A stretch of 64,000 bases of DNA from Candidatus Zixiibacteriota bacterium (GTDB taxonomy: Bacteria; Desulfobacterota; Binatia; UBA9968): assembly GCA_035574315.1 (NCBI GenBank), contig DATLYW010000026.1, positions 62,001-126,000 on the forward strand. The letters run 5' to 3'. The translations under genes were made by a program, and so were the position numbers. Below, one piece after another: positions 52,754-61,142 of this stretch. Positions within the stretch are counted from its first letter, which is position 1, and each line of letters opens with the position of its first letter. The notes under the pieces are model-generated. The model was not told the DNA's origin. It saw only the letters and a program-made list of their open reading frames with translations, and searched no databases.

Positions 52754-53383
52754 ATGCAGATCATCCTCGCGTCCAGCTCGGCCCGGCGGCGCCAGATTCT
52801 GGAGGTGCTGGGCGTTTCGTTCCGGGTGATTTCGCCGTATTTCGTCGAGATCGTCTCCGCGGACCGGCCGGTCGAGGAGGAGGTGCTGGAGTTCGCGCTG
52901 CGCAAGGCCTCTTCCGTGGCGCGGGAGCACCCCGGCGCCGTCGTGATCGGCGCGGACACGCTGATCGCCCTGGGGGAAAAGAAAATCGGCAAACCGGCGG
53001 ATCGGGCCGAAGCGAAGGAGATCCTTCTTGCGCTCAGGGGAAAAAGGCACAGGATCTTCACGGGCGTCGCGATCGTGGACGAGGCCGGGGGTCCCGGGCT
53101 GCGCCACGTGGAGCGGGTCGAGGTGAAGATGCGGGGCTATTCCGAAGAAGAAGTCGAGCGATACCTCGACACCGGCGAGTCGCTCGACAAAGCGGGCGCC
53201 TATTCGATTCAGGGGGGCGGGCGGAACTTGATCGAATCGATCGAGGGCGATTATCTGGCCGCGGTCGGGCTGCCGCTGAGGCCGATCGCACGCTATCTCC
53301 GGAGCCGCGGCGTCCCGCTGCGGGAGGACGTCGAGCAAATCTACGCCGAGAAGCGGTTCCCGAACTGGAGCAGCTTTCCATAG
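52754..53383 (+). CDS. maf: Maf-family nucleotide pyrophosphatase
   Basis: A 209-residue protein: ILASSSARRRQILEVLG, VIGADTLIALGEKKIGKPAD and DKAGAYSIQGGGRNLIESIE. Maf enzymes hydrolyse dTTP/UTP or modified nucleotides and act as housecleaning proteins. Family-typical length. Co-directional with dus and the peptidase gene that follows. Confidence 0.95.
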   Translation: MQIILASSSARRRQILEVLGVSFRVISPYFVEIVSADRPVEEEVLEFALRKASSVAREHPGAVVIGADTLIALGEKKIGKPADRAEAKEILLALRGKRHRIFTGVAIVDEAGGPGLRHVERVEVKMRGYSEEEVERYLDTGESLDKAGAYSIQGGGRNLIESIEGDYLAAVGLPLRPIARYLRSRGVPLREDVEQIYAEKRFPNWSSFP

Positions 53384-53434
53384 CTTTTGAGCCGGTCGCT
53401 CCGGGCCGAACGTGCCGAGGCAGGTAGTCCTCTG

Positions 53435-54154
53435 TTGAAAGCTCCACTGCCACGAACGCTCGCGCGTCGATCGAGACGGGCTTGTCGCCTCGCCACTGTT
53501 GTATCCTCGCTTGCGTCCTGCACGCCAGCCGCGTTCCTGCCTACGGTCGCGAGCGCACCTATCGAGGCGTTCGTGCGGCGCGAGGCCGACCGGATCATCG
53601 CGGTCACGCTCGACCGCGAGCGAGCGCACCTGTACCGGATCGAGCTCGCCGATTTTCCCCGCCCGGACGTCCTCGGGTTGAGCATCGGCGGCCGGCGCGT
53701 TTACGTCAGTCACTCGCTCGCGCAACTCGCATTCGACAATCCACGTCACCTTTGGCTGTTGCGCCAGACGCTGGCGCACGAGATCGCGCACGAGATCTCG
53801 GGGCACGCCGAGGAGTCCGGGTCGGCTCAGGTCCACAGGTCGTCATCGGTCGGCGGAGTGACGGCAGCCGACCTTGGGCTCCCCCCGGTGGTGCGCTTCC
53901 GGCACTATTCGCTCGACGAGGAACTGGAAGCCGACAGTCGGGGGCTGGATTACTGGAAAGCCCTCGGCTGGGACTGCCGTATCTGGATCGAGATCCTGCG
54001 CCGCTTCGGGGAGCAGGATTATGCGGGAGACGCATTTCACCCCACCGGGCGGCGTCTGGCGCGGGCGAGGGCCGCCTGCCCGGAGGATTCCGGGGATTCC
54101 AAAGAGCAGCATCCCGCCGCTCCCGACGCCGCCGCCGGCAACCCTGATAGATGA
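53435..54154 (+). CDS. M48-type zinc metallopeptidase lipoprotein
   Basis: About 239 residues. The zinc motif is HEIAHEISGHAEE (HExxH), with the third ligand in EELEADSRGLDYW, as in M48 proteases. TTG 53435 gives a basic start, a hydrophobic run and a possible lipobox (SSLASC); TTG 53387 adds 16 residues. It probably degrades or assembles envelope proteins in the BepA/LoiP manner. Its stop abuts the stop of the convergent lipoprotein gene. Confidence 0.8.
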   Translation: MKAPLPRTLARRSRRACRLATVVSSLASCTPAAFLPTVASAPIEAFVRREADRIIAVTLDRERAHLYRIELADFPRPDVLGLSIGGRRVYVSHSLAQLAFDNPRHLWLLRQTLAHEIAHEISGHAEESGSAQVHRSSSVGGVTAADLGLPPVVRFRHYSLDEELEADSRGLDYWKALGWDCRIWIEILRRFGEQDYAGDAFHPTGRRLARARAACPEDSGDSKEQHPAAPDAAAGNPDR

Positions 54155-54388
54155 TCAATAGATGATCGAGCCGCGCTCGATTTGGCGCTTGCGCTCCTGA
54201 TAAGTTTCGCGGTCGACCCGGCCTTCGCGGTAATCCTCTTCGAGGCGGTCCATCTGCCGTTTGGCGTTGTACTCATAGCCCGCGCCCGTGCCGAGAACTC
54301 CCACCGCCGTTCCGCCCCAGAATTCGGGACTGCAACCGGCCGGCGCCGCGCCGGCGACGAGCAGAGCCAAGATCAGGCTGTATCTCAT
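54155..54388 (-). CDS. Small lipoprotein with SHOCT-like tail
   Basis: 77 residues. The signal and lipobox are LALLVAGAAPAGCS, so it is lipid-anchored. A glycine-rich segment follows, and the tail LEEDYREGRVDRETYQERKR is like a SHOCT oligomerisation motif. Unknown function. Its stop lies directly against the stop of the peptidase gene. Confidence 0.8.
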   Translation of the reverse strand: MRYSLILALLVAGAAPAGCSPEFWGGTAVGVLGTGAGYEYNAKRQMDRLEEDYREGRVDRETYQERKRQIERGSIIY

Positions 54389-54591
54389 GACGATAACCTC
54401 CTGCGATTCCTGTAAAACGGCAGGAGCAAAAACAGGACCACGAACGACCGCCGTAAAGGCGGGAGGATCGCATTACAAGCGGAGGCGATTCGAGTCGCGA
54501 TGTCTGGAAAAGCCTCCATCGGCGTCGGTGAATTCAGTCCCGCGCGGCCGGTTCATCTTTCCTTGAGCGCGGCGATTGTTGTATAAGCGTC

Positions 54592-54608
54592 CTGCCGTGA
54601 ACCGGCAG
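54592..54608 (+). promoter_or_regulatory. Leader hairpin upstream of the second Bug receptor
   Basis: CTGCCG, loop TGAAC, CGGCAG: a perfect 6-bp stem, just upstream of the AAAGGGGG ribosome-binding site and ATG 54630. A TATAAG -10-like box lies at about 54582-54587. Confidence 0.4.
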
Positions 54609-54629
54609 AACCATGGAAAGGGGGCGGCG

Positions 54630-55682
54630 ATGGGACATCGAATCGAGGGAACGGCGGTTGCGTTCGGGCTGCTTCTGGCGGCGCAGGGCGTGCCGGCCTT
54701 CGCGCAGACGCCTTACTATCAAGGCAAGACGATCACGATCATTCGAGGCGGCCAGCCGGGCGGAACCGGCGACATGCAGGCGAGAGCGCTGATCCCGTTC
54801 CTGCAAAAGCACATCCCGGGGAATCCGACGATCATCATCGAGAACATGCCCGGCGCCGCGGGCATGAAGGCCGTGAACTACATCTACTCCACGGCCAAGC
54901 CCGACGGCTTGACGATGACCGCGGTCGGCTCCGGTCTCGCCGCCGGCCCCATTCTCGGCTTGCCGGGCGCAAGGTACGACATCGACAAGCTCATCTACCT
55001 CGGATCGACGGAGCACGGCGATCCCTATGTATTCCTCAGCCGCAAGGAAGCCGGGTTCGACAGCCTGGAAAAACTCCGCGCGGTGACCGGCGTCAGGCTC
55101 GGCGCCCAGACAGTCGGCCATGCGATCTACATCAGCGGACGCATCTTCGCCTTCCTGCTCGGCCTCAGGGAGCCGAAAATGGTGGTCGGCTTCGGCGGCC
55201 CGGAGCTGGACCTCGCGCTCGCCCGCGGGGAGGTCGACGCGCGGGCGAACAGCGCCGATACGGTGGTGCGGCGCAACGCCGACGCTCTGGCCAGGGGTCA
55301 GTTCAACGTGCACGCGACGATCACGATTCCCAGGGGAAAGTTCCATCCGCGCTTCGCCAACGTTCCCGACCTGGAAACGTTCGCGAGGAACGAGCGGGAG
55401 CGTAACCTGATCGGTCTTTTCCGGGCTTTTCTCTATCCCCGGTGGCCCTACGTGTTGCCGCCGGGGACGCCCGGAGAAATCGTGAAGACGCTGCGCGAGG
55501 CGATGGTCAAGGCGTTCAAGGACCCCGGGTTCGCCAAGGAGTTCAAAAAGCTGATGGGCGGGGAACCCTCGCCGCTGACCGGCGAGGAGGTGGAAGCTTC
55601 GATCAAGGAGCTGCCGCGCGACGCGGAAGTGATCGGGCTCTACAAGAAGATGGCGGAGAACATACCGCTCCCGCCGCGCTAG
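54630..55682 (+). CDS. Bug/TctC-family extracytoplasmic receptor, second copy
   Basis: 350 residues with a signal peptide (AVAFGLLLAAQGVPAFAQ). The mature start TPYYQGKTITIIRGGQPGGT and IPGNPTIIIENMPGAAGMKA identify the family. It closely resembles the 26449-27525 protein (YDIDKLIYLG followed by TTEH or STEH in both). No TctA/TctB nearby. The Arg in IIRGG replaces the more usual small residue of the ligand loop. Confidence 0.88.
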   Translation: MGHRIEGTAVAFGLLLAAQGVPAFAQTPYYQGKTITIIRGGQPGGTGDMQARALIPFLQKHIPGNPTIIIENMPGAAGMKAVNYIYSTAKPDGLTMTAVGSGLAAGPILGLPGARYDIDKLIYLGSTEHGDPYVFLSRKEAGFDSLEKLRAVTGVRLGAQTVGHAIYISGRIFAFLLGLREPKMVVGFGGPELDLALARGEVDARANSADTVVRRNADALARGQFNVHATITIPRGKFHPRFANVPDLETFARNERERNLIGLFRAFLYPRWPYVLPPGTPGEIVKTLREAMVKAFKDPGFAKEFKKLMGGEPSPLTGEEVEASIKELPRDAEVIGLYKKMAENIPLPPR

Positions 55683-55722
55683 GAAATTCGGACGCCGGAG
55701 AAGGATTTCCGCGAACTTTCCT

Positions 55723-55751
55723 TTGACCGGGGCGACGAAATGCTGTAAAAA
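55723..55751 (+). promoter_or_regulatory. Sigma70-type promoter of the M23 peptidase gene
   Basis: -35 TTGACC (55723-55728), a 17-bp spacer, -10 TAAAAA (55746-55751), 30 bp before ATG 55782. Confidence 0.5.
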
Positions 55752-55781
55752 GGCGGGAACTGCGCTCGTGACCGAAGCATC

Positions 55782-57059
55782 ATGCTTCCGAGACTCCGCA
55801 AACCACTGATCTCGAGCCGGCTCATCGATTCATCGTTTCGGGTCCTCGCCTTCGGCGTCGGAGTCCTGTTGTTGCTGTTTCTGGCGCCTTTTGTCGAACG
55901 GCCTCAGGAAAAATACGAAACGTTGCCCGTCACGGAGCCCTCGCCCGAGGCGCCGGCGCGCGTGGAGGTCAAGCTGCGCCGGGGAGACACGCTTCTGTCG
56001 CTGCTGACGCGCCACGGCCTGCGCGGCTCGTCGGCGCACGAGCTGATTTCGGAGCTGCGCCCGTTTCTCAACGTGAGGAAGCTCAGCCCGGGCGACCCCG
56101 TGCAGCTGGTCCTCGGCCCGGAGGATCGAACCATCCGGGGAATAGATCTCACCGTCGAAGACGAGCTGGTACGCGTTCGGGCGACCGCCGAAGGGTGGCA
56201 GGCGGAACGGCGGAGGATTCCGCGGGTGATCGAGGCCCGCGGCGTTCGGGGGGCGATTACGAGCAGCCTTTACCAGAGCGGGACCGAGGCCGGACTCACC
56301 CCGCAGCAGATCCTGGACCTTGCGCGCGTCTTCGAGTACGACATCGATTTTTTCTCGGACTTCCGGGCGGGCGACCTCTTCGCGGTGCTGTTCGAGGATC
56401 TGCGTTACGTCGACGGGCGAAGAGTGCCCGGGAAGATTCTGGCGGCCGAGCTGGAAGCCGACGGCCAGCGGCACGAGGCGTTCTACTTCGTGCCGCGCAA
56501 CGGCGACGGCTCTTATTACGACTCCGAAGGCAGGGCGGTGCGGCGCACGTTTTTGCGCGCCCCCCTGAGCTATGCCCGGATCTCCTCGCCGTTCAGCGTG
56601 GCGCGCCGCCATCCGATCTTCCGCACCGTCCGGCCGCACCTGGCCATCGACTACGCGGCGCCCGCGGGCACGCCGGTCGTGGCCGTCGGGCCGGGGCGCG
56701 TCGCGTTCGCGGGGTGGCGCGGCGGCTACGGCAAGATGGTGGAGATCCGCCATGCGGGCGGCTATTCGTCGCGTTACGGCCATTTCTCGCGCATCGCGCC
56801 GGAGATCCGCCCGGGGCGGCAGATCGACGCGGGAGAGGTGGTCGGATACGTCGGCCGGACCGGCCACGCCACGGGCCCGCACCTGCACTTCGAGTTTCTC
56901 CGCGGCAGCGAGAAAATCAACTTTCTCTCCTTGAAGGTCCCGCACGTCCAGCGTCTCGAGGGAGACGAGCTCAGGCGGTTCATGCGCGAGCGCGACGAGC
57001 GCCTGGTGCTGCTGCGCAGCTCCGGTCCGCTCGCGGGGCGGGCGCAGACGGGCTCCTGA
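55782..57059 (+). CDS. M23-family murein endopeptidase
   Basis: A 425-residue protein. One membrane segment (VLAFGVGVLLLLFLAPF), then an OapA/LysM-like region (VEVKLRRGDTLLSLLTRHGL), a linker domain, and the C-terminal LytM/M23 domain: HLAIDYAAPAGTPVVA (His and Asp zinc ligands) and TGPHLHFEF. It cuts peptidoglycan cross-links in the periplasm. All zinc ligands are present, so it should be active, unlike EnvC-type regulators. Confidence 0.92.
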   Translation: MLPRLRKPLISSRLIDSSFRVLAFGVGVLLLLFLAPFVERPQEKYETLPVTEPSPEAPARVEVKLRRGDTLLSLLTRHGLRGSSAHELISELRPFLNVRKLSPGDPVQLVLGPEDRTIRGIDLTVEDELVRVRATAEGWQAERRRIPRVIEARGVRGAITSSLYQSGTEAGLTPQQILDLARVFEYDIDFFSDFRAGDLFAVLFEDLRYVDGRRVPGKILAAELEADGQRHEAFYFVPRNGDGSYYDSEGRAVRRTFLRAPLSYARISSPFSVARRHPIFRTVRPHLAIDYAAPAGTPVVAVGPGRVAFAGWRGGYGKMVEIRHAGGYSSRYGHFSRIAPEIRPGRQIDAGEVVGYVGRTGHATGPHLHFEFLRGSEKINFLSLKVPHVQRLEGDELRRFMRERDERLVLLRSSGPLAGRAQTGS

Positions 57060-57123
57060 GGCATCCGGAGCTGTGCACCGCCCGGCAGCGACGAGGCGGC
57101 AGCGCGGCGCTCGAAGGGGTTCA

Positions 57124-57152
57124 TTGACATCCGTTCCCGATAGGGTGATAGT
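57124..57152 (+). promoter_or_regulatory. Sigma70-type promoter of the ABM-LLM unit
   Basis: -35 TTGACA (57124-57129), a 17-bp spacer, -10 GATAGT (57147-57152). It places transcription start near 57159 and so supports GTG 57184 over earlier in-frame starts. Confidence 0.55.
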
Positions 57153-57183
57153 GCGCCCGGTGGAGCCGAAGGAGGAAACCGGC

Positions 57184-57489
57184 GTGATAGTCGTATCCAA
57201 CAGGATTCCGGTGGCGCCCGGGCACGAAGGTGAATTTGAAGAGCGCTTCCGCGGCCGGGCCGGACTGGTGGAGCGCATGCCCGGCTTCGTGCGGCTCGAG
57301 ATCCTCAGGCCGGTGAAGAGCGACTTCTACGTGGTGATGACGCACTGGGAGGACGAGGCGTCGTTTCGGGCCTGGACCGAGAGCCCCGAGTTTCGAGAAG
57401 CGCACCGCAACCGCCCGCCTGCGGAGATCCTCGCCGGACCGAGCGTGTTCGAGATGCACGAGGTGATTCAGCGGGCGGAAAGGCGCTGA
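57184..57489 (+). CDS. Antibiotic-biosynthesis-monooxygenase (ABM/HmoA-like) protein
   Basis: A 101-residue ferredoxin-like dimeric fold: IVVSNRIPVAPGHEGEFEER, MPGFVRLEILRP and YVVMTHWEDEASFRAWTES. It resembles HmoA-type heme-degrading monooxygenases. GTG 57184 has AGGAGG nine bases upstream. The LLM oxidoreductase follows 28 bp later, so both may work on one substrate. Confidence 0.85.
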   Translation: MIVVSNRIPVAPGHEGEFEERFRGRAGLVERMPGFVRLEILRPVKSDFYVVMTHWEDEASFRAWTESPEFREAHRNRPPAEILAGPSVFEMHEVIQRAERR

Positions 57490-57517
57490 CGCGGACGGCG
57501 GCGAGAGAAGCCCGCAG

Positions 57518-58537
57518 ATGACCATCCATTTCGGCGTCTTCGATCACCTCGACCGGAGCGATTCGCCGCTCGCCGATTTCTACCGCGACCGGCTGGCGCT
57601 CGTCGAGGCCTACGAGCGCGCGGGGTTCTATGCCTATCATGTGGCCGAGCACCACTCGACGCCGCTCGGAATGGCGCCTTCCCCCAGCGTGTTTCTCGCT
57701 GCGGTGGCGCAGCGCACGCGCCGGCTCAGATTCGGCCCGCTGGTTTATGCGCTGCCGCTCTACCATCCGCTCCGCCTGATCGAGGAGATCTGCATGCTCG
57801 ACCAGATGAGCGGCGGGCGTCTCGAGATCGGCTTCGGCCGGGGGTCTTCCCCGATCGAGATCCAGATTTACGGGCAGGACCCCCTCAAGGCGCAGCGCAT
57901 CTACGCGGAAGGGCTCGATCTGATCCTGCGAGGGCTCACGGCAAAGACTCTCGATTTTCGCGGCGAGTTCTTCGCGTTCGAAAACGTGCCGATGGAGCTC
58001 GAGCCGCTGCAGAAGCCGCACCCGCCGATCTGGTACGGCGTGCATTCGCCGGAGAGCGCGGCGCGCGCCGCGCAGAGAGGGCTGAACATCGTGAGCCTGG
58101 ATCCGGCCGACCGCACGCGCGCGTTCGTGGAGCGTTACCGCGAGGTCTGGCGCGAATTCTGGGGCGCGGAGCGCCCGGAGCCGAAGATCGGTATCGGCCG
58201 CTTCATCGTGCTCGCGGAAACGCGCGCCGAGGCCGAGCAAATCGCCCGCCGCGCCTACCCGCGATGGCACCGAAGCTTCAATCATCTGTTCCGGCTGCGC
58301 GGCGGCGCGCCCGTGCATCAGCGGCCGGCGGACTACGACGGGCTCGTGAAAAGCGGGCAGGGCGTCGCCGGCGACCCGGAGACCGTCGTGGCCTTTCTTC
58401 AGTCGGAGCTGGAGCTGGCCCGCGCCAATTACGTGGTCGGACAGTTCGCGTTCGGCGATCTCACGCTCGGCGAGTGCCTGCGGTCGGTCGAGCTTTTCGC
58501 GCGCCGGGTAATGCCGTGTCTGCGCGATTCCGGCTGA
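57518..58537 (+). CDS. LLM-class flavin-dependent oxidoreductase
   Basis: A 339-residue luciferase-like TIM barrel: FGVFDHLDRSDSPL, HVAEHHSTPLGMAPSPSVFL, RLRFGPLVYALPLYHPLRLI and MSGGRLEIGFGRGSSPIEIQ. A two-component FMN or F420 monooxygenase; the cofactor cannot be told. Likely co-transcribed with the ABM protein. Confidence 0.92.
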   Translation: MTIHFGVFDHLDRSDSPLADFYRDRLALVEAYERAGFYAYHVAEHHSTPLGMAPSPSVFLAAVAQRTRRLRFGPLVYALPLYHPLRLIEEICMLDQMSGGRLEIGFGRGSSPIEIQIYGQDPLKAQRIYAEGLDLILRGLTAKTLDFRGEFFAFENVPMELEPLQKPHPPIWYGVHSPESAARAAQRGLNIVSLDPADRTRAFVERYREVWREFWGAERPEPKIGIGRFIVLAETRAEAEQIARRAYPRWHRSFNHLFRLRGGAPVHQRPADYDGLVKSGQGVAGDPETVVAFLQSELELARANYVVGQFAFGDLTLGECLRSVELFARRVMPCLRDSG

Positions 58538-58565
58538 CGATCCGCTCGCCGGCGACCGCTGCAAA

Positions 58566-59234
58566 CTACCCGATGTGCCTGGCGAAGAACGCCAGGGTGC
58601 GGTCCCACGCCAGCTTGGCGCAAGCCGCATCGTATTTCGGGCCGGTTTCGTTCCCGAAAGCGTGCTCGGCGTTGTACCAGTACGATTCGAAGTTGACCTT
58701 GCCCTCTCTGAGACGCGCCTCCAGCGCGCGCGCCTGATCCGGCGCGAAAGCGGCGTCCTTTTCGGCGAAGTGAAGCTGGAGCGGGATCGAGATCTTCCTG
58801 ACGTCAGCCGCCTGCTCCGGCGGGAAACCGTACCACGACGAGGCGGCATCGGCTTCCTGGACCAGGGCCGCCGTCAGAACCGTCAGCGCGCCGCCCATGC
58901 AGAAGCCGACGACGCCGACCTTCTTGCCGGCCTGCTTGAGATACTGGGCCGCCCCGCGAATGTCCTGGGTCGCGGCCTCGACGAAGTTGAGACTGTTCAT
59001 GAGATGGCTCGCTTCCGCCGCATCGAGGGTGACCTTGCCTTTGTACAGGTCGGGAACGAGTGCGCGGTACCCGAGGGCCGCGAATCGCTCCGCCACCCCT
59101 TTGATCTGATCGTTGAGCCCCCACCACTCCTGGATGACCACGATGGCGGCGTTTTTCTCGCCGCCGGCGGGAGTCGCCAGATAGCCGTTGCAGTCCCGGC
59201 CGTCCGGTCTCTTGAACGTAATCATTTGTCCCAT
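58566..59234 (-). CDS. Dienelactone hydrolase family protein
   Basis: A 222-residue alpha/beta hydrolase with Cys nucleophile: Glu36 (IQEWWGLND), Cys112 (VGFCMGGAL), Asp in AEKDAAFAPD and His in NAEHAFGNE. Hydrolyses dienelactones in the modified ortho-cleavage of chloroaromatics, or related esters. Convergent with the LLM gene. Confidence 0.93.
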   Translation of the reverse strand: MGQMITFKRPDGRDCNGYLATPAGGEKNAAIVVIQEWWGLNDQIKGVAERFAALGYRALVPDLYKGKVTLDAAEASHLMNSLNFVEAATQDIRGAAQYLKQAGKKVGVVGFCMGGALTVLTAALVQEADAASSWYGFPPEQAADVRKISIPLQLHFAEKDAAFAPDQARALEARLREGKVNFESYWYNAEHAFGNETGPKYDAACAKLAWDRTLAFFARHIG

Positions 59235-59361
59235 GATTTCCCTCCGTGAGCGAAATTAGCTCCTTACCTATCAAAGGCCCCGAGCTTGTCAATCCGATGC
59301 CTGCTCCTTACCGCAGGGGCGGAGCCCGGTTCGCCTCCCTAGGCAGCAGCTTCGCGCGTGG

Positions 59362-59367
59362 TAGAAT
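59362..59367 (+). promoter_or_regulatory. Extended -10 box six bases before a start codon
   Basis: TGGTAGAAT (extended -10) at 59359-59367, six bases, then ATG 59374. No Shine-Dalgarno. Probably a leaderless transcript. Confidence 0.5.
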
Positions 59368-59373
59368 GCCGCC

Positions 59374-59862
59374 ATGAGGGGCATCCAGAGCGCCGTTTTC
59401 GCGGGGATCGCCGGTTTCATCGGGCTATTTTTCACCGTTCCGGCGCACGGCGCCGATGCCGCCGTCGAGATGCAGCAGGAAACGGAGCGCGCCCGGGAGC
59501 GGGAGAAGGTGAAACAGCTCGTTCCGAAAGCTAGCCTCGAAGAGCTTCGGCGCGATCAGCGATCGGCGCAGACGCAACGGGAAATCGACCAGCTCAAGAA
59601 CCGGCCGGGCGACCGCGGCCGCGAGCCGGAGTTCGACGGCGCGCAGAAGCAGCTCGATCAAATCCGGCGCGATCAACAGATCGATCGATTGCAGACGGAG
59701 CTGCAGATCAACCGCATTCAGCGCGAGCAGGATCAACGGCGACGCGAGCAGCAGCTCCAGGAGTTGCAGCGCCAGCAGCAGATCGACTTTCTCCGCGACC
59801 AGCAACGCCGCCTCCAGCTCGAGCAGAACCTGGACCGCCTCCGCCAGCAGAGCGGCCGTTAG
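59374..59862 (+). CDS. Secreted Gln/Arg-rich coiled-coil protein
   Basis: 162 residues with a signal peptide (AGIAGFIGLFFTVPAHGA). The mature part is almost entirely a charged coiled coil with QLDQIRRDQQIDRLQTELQI and QQLQELQRQQQIDFL runs. It is a periplasmic rod or spacer; no family is recognised. Confidence 0.75.
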   Translation: MRGIQSAVFAGIAGFIGLFFTVPAHGADAAVEMQQETERAREREKVKQLVPKASLEELRRDQRSAQTQREIDQLKNRPGDRGREPEFDGAQKQLDQIRRDQQIDRLQTELQINRIQREQDQRRREQQLQELQRQQQIDFLRDQQRRLQLEQNLDRLRQQSGR

Positions 59863-59875
59863 AAGCGTCACGCGT

Positions 59876-60065
59876 CCCGGGTCCCGGGTCCCCGGGCGTT
59901 CCCGTCCCCTGTTTCCGGCCAGCAGTCGAGTGTTTCGTTCGTGCCGGTCTGCGGTCTTCGGTCGTTCTCCACGGAACCTTTGAGCTGGCGCGAAGCGGCG
60001 CGGGCTTGAACGGTGCGTAAGCGGTCGAACGGCGCGAACAACTCGAACGGTCCGTCGGCCGTTCC
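59876..60065. repeat. Intergenic repeat tract (inverted AACGACC family)
   Basis: Between the coiled-coil gene and the TPR pair: a CCCGGGTCCCGGGTCCC tract at about 59878, then the reverse complement of GGAGAACGACCGAAGACCG at about 59940-59973, and TTGAACGGTGCGTAAGCGG at about 60006. Both flanking genes end here. No gene visible. Confidence 0.5.
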
Positions 60066-60071
60066 CGGGTT

Positions 60072-61142
60072 TCACCTTCCGCTTTTTCCCTCGGCCGCTT
60101 TTCTGGCGTCGTCGATGATGGGCTGAAGCTTCTTTTTCAGCGGCGGATCGAGCTGGAAGGCCCTGCGGAAGTCGGCGTCGGCTTCCCGGGTTTGCTTCTG
60201 GTAGAGCCGCGCGATGCCGCGATAGACGTAAGCTTCCGCGTTGCGCGGTTGCAGCCGGATGACCTCGCCGAAGTCGCGGGCGGCGCGGCCGTATTCTCCC
60301 GATCGCAGGTAGGCGATCCCGCGGTTGTAGTTCGCTTCGGCGTCCCGCGGGTTCAGGCGAATCGCTTCGCTGTAATCCTCGATCGCCTGCTCGTTTTGCC
60401 CGAGCTTCGCTCGCGAAAGGCCCCGGTTGTAGAAGGCGGCTGCCGAGCCCGGATCGAGCTTGAGGCTCGCGTCGAAATCGGCGATCGCCCGCTCGTGCTC
60501 GCCGAGCCGGGCGTGCGCGACGCCGCGGTTGTAATAGGCGTCGGCGCGGCCGGAGTCCCGCTCGAGGGCGGCGGTATAGTCGTGAATCGCGTCCGCAAAG
60601 CGGCCGAGCGCGAGCAGGCTGTTGCCGCGATTGTAGTAGGCGTCGGGATCCTGCGGGTTGGCGCGGACCGCCTCGGAAAAATCGGCCGCCGCGGCCTCGT
60701 ATCGCCCGGCGGCGAAGCTCACGCTGCCGCGGTTGACGTAAGGCTTGCCGTCGTCCGGGTTCAGCTTGATGGCGGCGCTGTAGTCCTCGTACGCGCGATC
60801 GTGCCGCTTGATCCGCCGGTAGGCGTTGCCGCGGTTGAAGTACGCTTCGGCGTCCTTCGGGTTCAGCTTGATGGCTTCCGTGTAGTCGCGGATCGCCGCC
60901 TGGTTTTGCCCGAGATCGTAATAGGCGTTCCCGCGATTGAAATAGGCATCGGCGAGCCTCGGGTTGGCCCGGATGACTCTGTCGTAGAGGGAGATCGCCT
61001 CTTTCGGCTTCCCGTTTTCCTGAAGCTCGAGTGCCGCCTTGAGCAGCGCTTCGGCCTCCCGGGAGCGCTCCGGCGGCACGCCGGCGAAGGCGAGCACGGC
61101 GGCGACCGAGAAGACCATCAGGAGAGGTGCCGTGCAGGTCAT
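60072..61142 (-). CDS. Secreted TPR protein
   Basis: A 356-residue protein with a signal peptide (LLMVFSVAAVLAFAG) and about nine tandem 34-residue TPR units of the form DAYFNRGNAYYDLGQNQAAI. TPR arrays scaffold protein-protein contacts, here probably in the periplasm. Start ATG 61142 overlaps the stop of the preceding TPR gene (ATGA). The repeats explain the many internal DNA repeats. Confidence 0.9.
   Translation of the reverse strand: MTCTAPLLMVFSVAAVLAFAGVPPERSREAEALLKAALELQENGKPKEAISLYDRVIRANPRLADAYFNRGNAYYDLGQNQAAIRDYTEAIKLNPKDAEAYFNRGNAYRRIKRHDRAYEDYSAAIKLNPDDGKPYVNRGSVSFAAGRYEAAAADFSEAVRANPQDPDAYYNRGNSLLALGRFADAIHDYTAALERDSGRADAYYNRGVAHARLGEHERAIADFDASLKLDPGSAAAFYNRGLSRAKLGQNEQAIEDYSEAIRLNPRDAEANYNRGIAYLRSGEYGRAARDFGEVIRLQPRNAEAYVYRGIARLYQKQTREADADFRRAFQLDPPLKKKLQPIIDDARKAAEGKSGR

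Noticed and set aside
51587..53836. 749-codon minus-strand frame
   Set aside because: It is antisense to dus, maf and the peptidase gene, all with clear family motifs.
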